Positions 6,487-10,809 of a stretch of DNA of 10,809 nt are shown here, in pieces. Within the stretch, counting starts at the first letter, position 1. Each line of letters opens with the position of its first letter. This DNA is from Thermococcaceae archaeon (GTDB taxonomy: Archaea > Methanobacteriota_B > Thermococci > Thermococcales > Thermococcaceae). A program made the position numbers and the translations under genes. Below the pieces are notes generated by a model. That model did not search any database, was not told where the DNA came from, and saw only the letters and a list, made by a program, of their open reading frames with translations. The stretch is taken from contig JAMOPD010000227.1 of the NCBI GenBank assembly GCA_027064745.1, forward strand, positions 1 to 10,809. The letters are read 5' to 3'.

Positions 6487-6696
6487 ATGGTGATAAGACT
6501 CTCAAAGCTCTATGGGAAGCAGATATACAACACTAAGGGCTATTACGTCGGTTATGTCGATGAAGTTCTTATCGATATTGATAGAGGATATGGCAAAGTG
6601 ATAGCTTTGGGACTGCCAGGAAAGAAAGTAGGCATTCCCTATGATAGGGTTACAGCCATAGGGGATATAATACTTGTAAAAACAAGAGAAGATTAG
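6487..6696 (+). CDS. Small PRC-barrel domain protein
   Basis: 69 residues making one PRC-barrel, a small beta-barrel found in RNA processing (RimM), photosynthetic reaction centres and, in archaea, cell-division proteins of the CdpB type. Visible pattern: GKQIYNTKGYYVGYVDEV near 10-27, where the G..V/I....G..VG.V.D motif of the fold lies, then LIDIDRGYGKVIALGL and the closing IPYDRVTAIGDIILV. The frame extends back to GTG 6478, but AGGTGAT at 6476-6482 points to the ATG at 6487. It is preceded by a TATA box and is probably monocistronic. Its TAG overlaps, on the other strand, the TAA of the RCK-DHH gene, so each gene must terminate inside the other's 3' end. T-rich CTTTCTTTAATTTT follows at 6697-6710. 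Its role here is unknown. Confidence 0.8.
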   Translation: MVIRLSKLYGKQIYNTKGYYVGYVDEVLIDIDRGYGKVIALGLPGKKVGIPYDRVTAIGDIILVKTRED

Positions 6697-8156
6697 CTTT
6701 CTTTAATTTTCAGAGCATCTAAAAATTTCTCTGTTATTGCTTCTTCTGCTAGTCTTAGAAGTGAGGATTTATCCTTAGCTAAAGTGAATATCCCCAAGGG
6801 GACTCTTGCACCACCCATCTGAGAATGCCCCCCACCACTTCCAATATTACCGAAAGCCTCTCTAAGGATTTTTCCGATATTCACTCTCACATCCCTCGTT
6901 CTAGCCGATATTTCTATACTATCATCGACTATACCAAATACAAGGACAGTATTTATCCCTTCAAGCCTTAAAAGAAAATCAGCAGATTCCGCAATAGCAT
7001 CTCTGCTCCTTATAAATCCGACGTTTGAAATAAGGACATTTTTGTATATTCTGCGGTTCATTATTGCCCTAGCGAGTATTTCAGCAGTCTCAGTTGAGAT
7101 ATCAGGATGTTCAATTTTATCAAGCAACTCATAATTGACCTTTTGGGTTAGAAACTCTATAGCTTTTAATTCAGCATGTCCAATTTTTGAAAACTTTTTT
7201 GTATCAATATAAATCCCATAAAACAACCCAGTTGCGAGGGTTTCTGACATCTCTAAACCAAGCATTTTCAGGTATTCAGCTAGTATAGAAGCTGAAGCAT
7301 TAACTTCAGGCCGTATGTCAAGAAAAGCGTCATCTGGAAGTATATCTTTAAGATGCTGGAGAATCTGGTGGTGATCAATTATTATTTTTATTTTCTTGAA
7401 GTCTTCCTCTTCGAGTATTGTTAAATTTCCATTAGGCTGACAGTCTATTAGTGCTATAAAGGGGAATCTTTTTAATTCATATGAACCTTTTGAAACTTTC
7501 CGAATATCTATACCGAGAATATTAACAAATGCCCGATTTTCATGATGGGTTATTTCCCCACCATAAAATATCTGAGGTTTTAACCCTGCATTCTGTGCTA
7601 TAACACTTAAAGCCATAGCACTTGAAAGTGCATCAGGATCTGGATTGTCATGGACGACTATAGCAAGCCCTTCTCCTTCCTTTTTCAATTCTTGAAGTTT
7701 CTTAACTAGCATGTTAGCATTTTTTCTCTCTCCAATATGAGATACAATACTTATTATGCTATTTACAATAGCCTTCTTTGGATAGATGGTATAGTCTATA
7801 TGAACTTCGGTTTCAAATTCTTCTCTGATCTCTTTTTCAAGATTTTCTACTTTTAGATCATCTGGGAGAATCGCAAGTATTGGAATATTTTTATTATTTG
7901 TCTTTATCACGTGAACCGTGCGTTTTATCAGAGATATATTTGCCACTGTTAGTACAGCGAGTTCAGCTTTATCAATTCCAGCTTTTAGCAATGTTGCAGT
8001 ATACGAGAAATCACCCTGTATAACTTGGAAACCACTCTCAGAGAGAGTTTTGGCTTTAAGTTCATCTTTTTCTATGATAACAACATCAAATTCACCCTTT
8101 AATGCCTCTGCTATTAATCTGCCAATTGAGCCTCCTCCGAATATCAGCACTCTCAT
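6693..8156 (-). CDS. RCK(TrkA-N)-DHH-DHHA1 fusion, probable NAD-sensing phosphoesterase
   Basis: 487 residues in three parts. Residues 1-135 are a TrkA-N/RCK nucleotide-binding domain: GGGSIGRLIAEAL at 7-19 (GxGxxG), the ribose-binding acid Glu29 in VVIIEKDE, and VIQGDFSYTATLLKAGI at 45-61. Residues 160-345 are a DHH phosphoesterase domain: HDNPDPDALSSA at 169-180 (Asp173, Asp175), Asp238 in LIDCQ, DHH at 261-263 and Asp318 in YIDT; all metal ligands are present. Residues 365-487 form DHHA1 with GSGGGHSQMGGA at 439-450. There is no membrane helix. DHH-DHHA1 enzymes split small phosphodiesters such as c-di-AMP or nano-RNA; RCK domains usually bind NAD(H). The inference is a phosphodiesterase tuned by redox state. 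AAGGTGGGG precedes the ATG. It is divergent from the three-repeat gene. Domain calls are sure; the substrate is not. Confidence 0.88.
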   Translation of the reverse strand: MRVLIFGGGSIGRLIAEALKGEFDVVIIEKDELKAKTLSESGFQVIQGDFSYTATLLKAGIDKAELAVLTVANISLIKRTVHVIKTNNKNIPILAILPDDLKVENLEKEIREEFETEVHIDYTIYPKKAIVNSIISIVSHIGERKNANMLVKKLQELKKEGEGLAIVVHDNPDPDALSSAMALSVIAQNAGLKPQIFYGGEITHHENRAFVNILGIDIRKVSKGSYELKRFPFIALIDCQPNGNLTILEEEDFKKIKIIIDHHQILQHLKDILPDDAFLDIRPEVNASASILAEYLKMLGLEMSETLATGLFYGIYIDTKKFSKIGHAELKAIEFLTQKVNYELLDKIEHPDISTETAEILARAIMNRRIYKNVLISNVGFIRSRDAIAESADFLLRLEGINTVLVFGIVDDSIEISARTRDVRVNIGKILREAFGNIGSGGGHSQMGGARVPLGIFTLAKDKSSLLRLAEEAITEKFLDALKIKES

Positions 8157-8183
8157 AAGTCCCCACCTTTTGAGTACAATAAT

Positions 8184-8212
8184 GTTTAAATATCTGCTTT
8201 GATATACTATGA
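8184..8212 (-). promoter_or_regulatory. Candidate TATA boxes of the RCK-DHH gene
   Basis: Two options are read on the minus strand: ATATTTAAA at 8184-8193 and AGTATATC near 8203-8210. The further one (predicted start near 8180) leaves room for the GGTGGGG ribosome site in the leader; the nearer one would start inside that site. The choice between them is open. Confidence 0.35.
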
Positions 8213-8228
8213 CGATGAATTTCCTAGC

Positions 8229-8256
8229 ATTCTTTAGGGAAGGGGATATATATATC
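8229..8256 (+). promoter_or_regulatory. Candidate promoter of the three-repeat protein gene
   Basis: The conspicuous GATATATATATC (8245-8256) is TATA-like, but it would place the transcript start at or after the ATG at 8271. ATTCTTTAG around 8230-8238 would start near 8259 and keep the GGTGGTGAT ribosome site. Unresolved. Confidence 0.3.
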
Positions 8257-8270
8257 TAATGGTGGTGATC

Positions 8271-9947
8271 ATGCAAGTGCCTGCCGAGCAGCCGATTAAG
8301 GAAAATATCGTGGTTACCGATATTCAGGAGCTTAAATCCATCGTAGACGAGGTTCTTTCAAATTCAAATGGAATTTTTCTGAAGATTTTCACAAAAGACT
8401 CTACTGGAAAATATTACATTATGATGCTCACAGACAGGTCAAAGCTCTTGGCAATAGAGGCCATGCTTGTTGACCAAAAAACTTCTGTAATGGGAGATGA
8501 AGCATTTGGGATATTTAAATCCCTTTTAGGAAAGCCCATGGTACTTGATATTTATCAGCTTGATGAAATAAGCCTTAAGCTCTCACTGGCGGATAATATT
8601 GATGCATACACCTCAACTCCCCAAGTTGCCATCTCAGAGCTTTTTGGAATGACATCAGAAACTAAAGAAGAAAAAGAATCTCTCCCACAACCAAAGGAAG
8701 AAGTCGGAACAGAAAGAAAAACTCCTATAAAAAAGGCAGAAATTAAACATGAAATAAAGAAAGAATCTAAACCACTTGTCCAAGAAAGCATAAAACAAAT
8801 AGAAGCCCCAGAGGTGGAAATCAGCCTGAGAGGGGGTTCAATTCCAGAGGGAGCATTTAAAAAATATGCAGAAGATCTTCTTAAAGAATCAAAGAGAATT
8901 AAAGGGCTAAAAATTACTAAAATAGTCTTTGAAGGTAATGTCGGGGAGGGTGTTGTTTATTTAAATGTGGCATTATACGGGTTTTCAAATGCTCCTCCGA
9001 TGCAGAAGGAAATAGCCGAGAAAAGAATGATGCATGCAATAAGTAAATATGCCCCCGTTATCTTCAGAGAAACCGGGATAAAAGCTATAATAAAAGGCAT
9101 GAAAATTGTAATTGATGGAGAGGAGGTTAGACCCCAAGAAATCGTGGAAAGAGATAAGAGGAAAACTGCTTCTGTTGGGAAAGATGGCGTAATAACCCTA
9201 ACAGCTCTCGAGGATTACTGGACATATTTTAGTGCTTTTTCAAAAACAATCCTCAAAGAAATTGAGGATGCGGGAATCAAAGTCAAAAAGATGTATGTGG
9301 ATGTCGTTGGAAGACAAGAATTTGAAATTAATGTTTCCCTAGCTGGAACTTCTAGCTCTGATATGGACAAGATAAAGGCTGAAACAACAGTGAGTGCTAT
9401 CGTTTCCAGACATGCAAGGGAAATAGGAAGAATTTTAAATAAATACACTACTGTCCGTAGGGTAACAGTAGAGCTGGAGGAAGCTAAAGGGCATGTGCCT
9501 TCTTTTAAGGCAGAAGAAATCATTAAAAAGAAAGCTGAACTTGAAAAAGAAGTTGAAATGTTGTTGAAACAGGCTGGGATAGATGAACTCGCACCATTCA
9601 CAGAGGAGAAGAAAAAGGAGACCGAACAAACACTTATTCAAAATCGTGTTAGACCTGCAATGGAAACTTTAAAATCAAGAATACATAGTGAGCTTAAACT
9701 TGTTCCAAGGGCCAGTTTTAAATGGCTCAAATTCAACTGGGATTTTGATGGAAAAGCCGCAAAAGTTGATATAGAAGCAAGTTTTGTAAAAGAAGAAATT
9801 GGTGGGCTGTTTGGAGCATTCTCTAGTGTTCCAGAGGAGAGGATAAAAGAGGAATCTACAGCAATCATAAAACGAGCTATCAAAGAAGTTTCCCAAGATT
9901 ACAGTATAACAATTGTACCAAGAAAGGTTGAAATAATAGTCAGATAA
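8271..9947 (+). CDS. Uncharacterised 558-residue protein with three repeated alpha/beta units
   Basis: I do not recognise a characterised family. Residues about 10-125 form a compact domain resembling DUF2226-type archaeal domains (helix, strands, then LLAIEAMLVD and MGDEAFGIFKSLLG, and IYQLDEISLKLSLADN near 94-109); this is a tentative match. Residues about 127-185 are a charged Lys/Glu/Pro linker. Then come three units with the same layout (helix, two strands, helix, strand), cores at about 214-282, 337-403 and 483-558: for example KITKIVFEGN/VVYLNVALYG, KKMYVDVVGR/FEINVSLAG and FKWLKFNWDF/AKVDIEASF, each followed by a long helix and a closing strand. A charged helix near 410-455 separates the second and third. 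No membrane segment or catalytic motif is visible. The ATG at 8271, after GGTGGTGATC, is preferred over 8259. It is divergent from the RCK-DHH gene; pyrimidine-rich CTTTATCTTTTATCTTT follows the stop. Confidence 0.75.
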   Translation: MQVPAEQPIKENIVVTDIQELKSIVDEVLSNSNGIFLKIFTKDSTGKYYIMMLTDRSKLLAIEAMLVDQKTSVMGDEAFGIFKSLLGKPMVLDIYQLDEISLKLSLADNIDAYTSTPQVAISELFGMTSETKEEKESLPQPKEEVGTERKTPIKKAEIKHEIKKESKPLVQESIKQIEAPEVEISLRGGSIPEGAFKKYAEDLLKESKRIKGLKITKIVFEGNVGEGVVYLNVALYGFSNAPPMQKEIAEKRMMHAISKYAPVIFRETGIKAIIKGMKIVIDGEEVRPQEIVERDKRKTASVGKDGVITLTALEDYWTYFSAFSKTILKEIEDAGIKVKKMYVDVVGRQEFEINVSLAGTSSSDMDKIKAETTVSAIVSRHAREIGRILNKYTTVRRVTVELEEAKGHVPSFKAEEIIKKKAELEKEVEMLLKQAGIDELAPFTEEKKKETEQTLIQNRVRPAMETLKSRIHSELKLVPRASFKWLKFNWDFDGKAAKVDIEASFVKEEIGGLFGAFSSVPEERIKEESTAIIKRAIKEVSQDYSITIVPRKVEIIVR

Positions 9948-9950
9948 TGG

Positions 9951-9975
9951 ATCTTGTCTTTATCTTTTATCTTTG
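9951..9975 (+). terminator. Pyrimidine-rich terminator after the three-repeat gene
   Basis: Right after the TAA at 9945-9947, the plus strand runs CTTGTCTTTATCTTTTATCT, a T-rich stretch of the kind archaeal RNA polymerase uses for termination. No hairpin is needed or clearly seen. Confidence 0.45.
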
Positions 9976-9982
9976 ACATAAC

Positions 9983-10047
9983 ATACTGTCAGGATAACCG
10001 GTGGGATTCAGTATAACTATTACTACTAAGCCTGACCTACTATTAAC
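9983..10047 (+). repeat. Small repeat element, copy B (left end intact)
   Basis: It begins with ATACTGTCAGGATA (9983-9996), the exact reverse complement of the right end of copy A. ATTCAG, TATAACTA (10012-10019) and TAAGCCTGACCTA (10027-10039) follow in the same order as in copy A, with two insertions: about 7 bases after AGGATAA and TTACTAC at 10020-10026. The right end is not recognisable and runs straight into the C/D box RNA gene. Confidence 0.5.
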
Positions 10048-10104
10048 TCAGCACTCAAGATCGTCATCATCCTTAACGTCAGTTTGCCTAGTTCATCATA
10101 GTTA
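10044..10104 (-). ncRNA. C/D box guide sRNA (2'-O-methylation guide)
   Basis: Archaeal C/D RNAs bind L7Ae, Nop5 and fibrillarin and direct 2'-O-methylation five bases from the D or D' box. On the minus strand all four boxes are canonical: C box ATGATGA (10099-10093), a 10-base guide ACTAGGCAAA, D' box CTGA (10082-10079), an 8-base spacer, C' box ATGATGA (10070-10064), a 12-base guide CGATCTTGAGTG and D box CTGA (10051-10048). TAAC (10104-10101) and GTTA (10047-10044) flank the boxes and can pair as the terminal stem. The size of about 61 bases is typical. The D guide predicts target CACUCAAGAUCG with methylation at its fifth base, C, which fits wobble C34 of a tRNA-Leu(CAA) anticodon loop. 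The D' guide predicts a C in UUUGCCUAGU; its target is unknown to me. Confidence 0.87.
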
Positions 10105-10131
10105 CTCCTTCTCCAATATGTGGATTTATTA

Positions 10132-10140
10132 GTTTATAAC
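10132..10140 (-). promoter_or_regulatory. TATA box of the C/D box sRNA
   Basis: GTTATAAAC on the minus strand lies just after the stop of the upstream gene. Its centre is about 27 bases from 10109, which is where the sRNA 5' end is expected. This suggests the RNA has its own promoter, although processing from the upstream gene's transcript is also possible. Confidence 0.55.
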
Positions 10141-10143
10141 TCT

Positions 10144-10809
10144 TCATCTCTTCACTGGAATTATGTTCTGATGCTTTATATCATACTTATATACACTCGG
10201 CTCGAATTCAAAGAGTGGAGATTTAAGAACGTACATTTGTTCTGAAATTTCATGATTGTTCCTTTCACTCAGAAACTCAACAACATAGTCATTAAATTCG
10301 ATATTCCATGATAGAAACTCCATAGAAACTCTATCCTTGTTCAAAAGGTATATTGAAAATAGATGTCTCCCGTTTATAGTCTTGTTTGATAACAAACGTT
10401 TAATAAGCTTAACAGTTCTATCTTCACCAATCTCAAAAGCCATACCGTCAACTGAGAATACAAACTCTACTATCCCCGTTTTGTTTGTCTTTTTGAAGAT
10501 CTCCCTATATATTTGCTCTAATTTTGGGATGTATGTTTCGGGATTAAAGACTTCTATCTTGTAGATATAATCGCCGGGGTAGTGGAAATCATATTTTGAA
10601 CCAAAAACATCAATTATTATCAAATTACCCTTTTTACCTTCTTCTTCTATATCCAATCCAACGGATTTTCCTCTCAGTATCAATTTTGGAAGTGGTAGGT
10701 TGTAATTTATAATAATCCCAAGATACCCTTTTGAAAGCTGATATTTTAGGATCTTAAATGGCATTGCCCATCCAAGTGAGAAAGAATCATAAATAACCAA
10801 CAAACTTGA
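10144..10809 (-). CDS. Degenerate RecA/KaiC-like protein, DUF257-like (5' end cut by window)
   Basis: 222 codons are visible and the frame is open to the window edge. The TTG at 10803 is a possible start, but LLVIYDSFSLGWAMPFKIL looks like the first strand and helix of a RecA/KaiC-like fold, so the gene probably begins further out. Where a Walker A loop would sit, the sequence is IYDSFSLGW with no GKT/S. A Walker-B-like strand NLIIIDVFG is present. The middle (YIPKLEQIYREIFKK, then GIVEFVFSVDGMAFEIGED) and the overall size resemble Thermococcales DUF257 proteins, which are thought to be nucleotide-binding relics without ATPase activity. That assignment is moderate. It is AT-rich like its neighbours. 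The TGA at 10146-10144 is followed at once by the TATA box of the C/D box RNA on the same strand. Confidence 0.6.
   Translation of the reverse strand, partial: SSLLVIYDSFSLGWAMPFKILKYQLSKGYLGIIINYNLPLPKLILRGKSVGLDIEEEGKKGNLIIIDVFGSKYDFHYPGDYIYKIEVFNPETYIPKLEQIYREIFKKTNKTGIVEFVFSVDGMAFEIGEDRTVKLIKRLLSNKTINGRHLFSIYLLNKDRVSMEFLSWNIEFNDYVVEFLSERNNHEISEQMYVLKSPLFEFEPSVYKYDIKHQNIIPVKR

Noticed and set aside
8245-8256. GATATATATATC as a regulatory palindrome
   Set aside because: An alternating AT run is self-complementary by nature, so its symmetry is not evidence of an operator.
6478-9947. Whole block between repeat copies A and B as a composite transposon
   Set aside because: No transposase is present, the genes look like ordinary chromosomal ones, and the repeats are short, diverged and arranged mainly as direct copies.
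10008-10011. TCAG (minus CTGA) at the left of repeat B as the D box of the sRNA
   Set aside because: It would need a degenerate C' box and a long spacer; the CTGA at 10051-10048 gives perfect geometry and a terminal stem.
1-10809. CRISPR array, tRNA/rRNA genes, integrase or toxin-antitoxin pair
   Set aside because: I looked on both strands and found no regularly spaced repeats, cloverleaf-like segments, recombinase motifs or paired small toxin-like genes.

Overview
The window looks like chromosomal DNA of a hyperthermophilic euryarchaeon of the order Thermococcales (Thermococcus/Pyrococcus/Palaeococcus type). The evidence is the archaeal S-adenosylmethionine synthetase, a Fap7-type kinase, archaeal translin, a CTP-dependent riboflavin kinase/regulator, a TrkA-N/DHH fusion, archaeal TATA/BRE promoters, GGTGA-type ribosome sites and a canonical C/D box guide RNA. 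I see no tRNA, rRNA, CRISPR array, transposase or integrase.

Region 1 (1 to about 3220) is GC-rich and densely coded. A minus-strand operon runs Fap7-like kinase > HtpX-like membrane protease > metallophosphoesterase (cut by the window edge), with gaps of 2 and 11 bases. Divergent to it is a gene for a 71-residue basic coiled-coil protein built from a tandem duplication. It converges on metK, with a T-rich terminator zone between them.

Region 2 (about 3220 to the end) is clearly AT-richer, and the switch falls inside metK: its first roughly 93 codons have AT-rich third positions and the rest GC-rich ones. This looks like a recombination junction between two genome backgrounds. After metK comes a plus-strand group: translin-family protein, endonuclease V, riboflavin kinase/regulator RbkR and a six-helix membrane protein. 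The last three are joined by ATGA start/stop overlaps. A stretch of about 390 bases without an intact gene (6091-6486) holds apparent gene remnants and one copy (A) of a small repeated element.

Region 3 has a 69-residue PRC-barrel protein that converges, with overlapping stop codons, on a 487-residue RCK(TrkA-N)-DHH-DHHA1 protein. Divergent from the latter is a 558-residue protein of unknown function with three copies of one alpha/beta unit. A second copy (B) of the small repeat follows. Directly beside it on the minus strand is a complete C/D box sRNA with all four boxes canonical, a terminal stem and its own TATA box. One of its guides could direct methylation of the wobble C34 of tRNA-Leu(CAA). 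The window ends inside a degenerate RecA/KaiC-like gene resembling the Thermococcales DUF257 family.

The most rewarding items are the C/D box sRNA, the paired repeat elements that each keep the opposite intact end, the compositional break inside metK, and the RCK-DHH protein next to the three-repeat protein.
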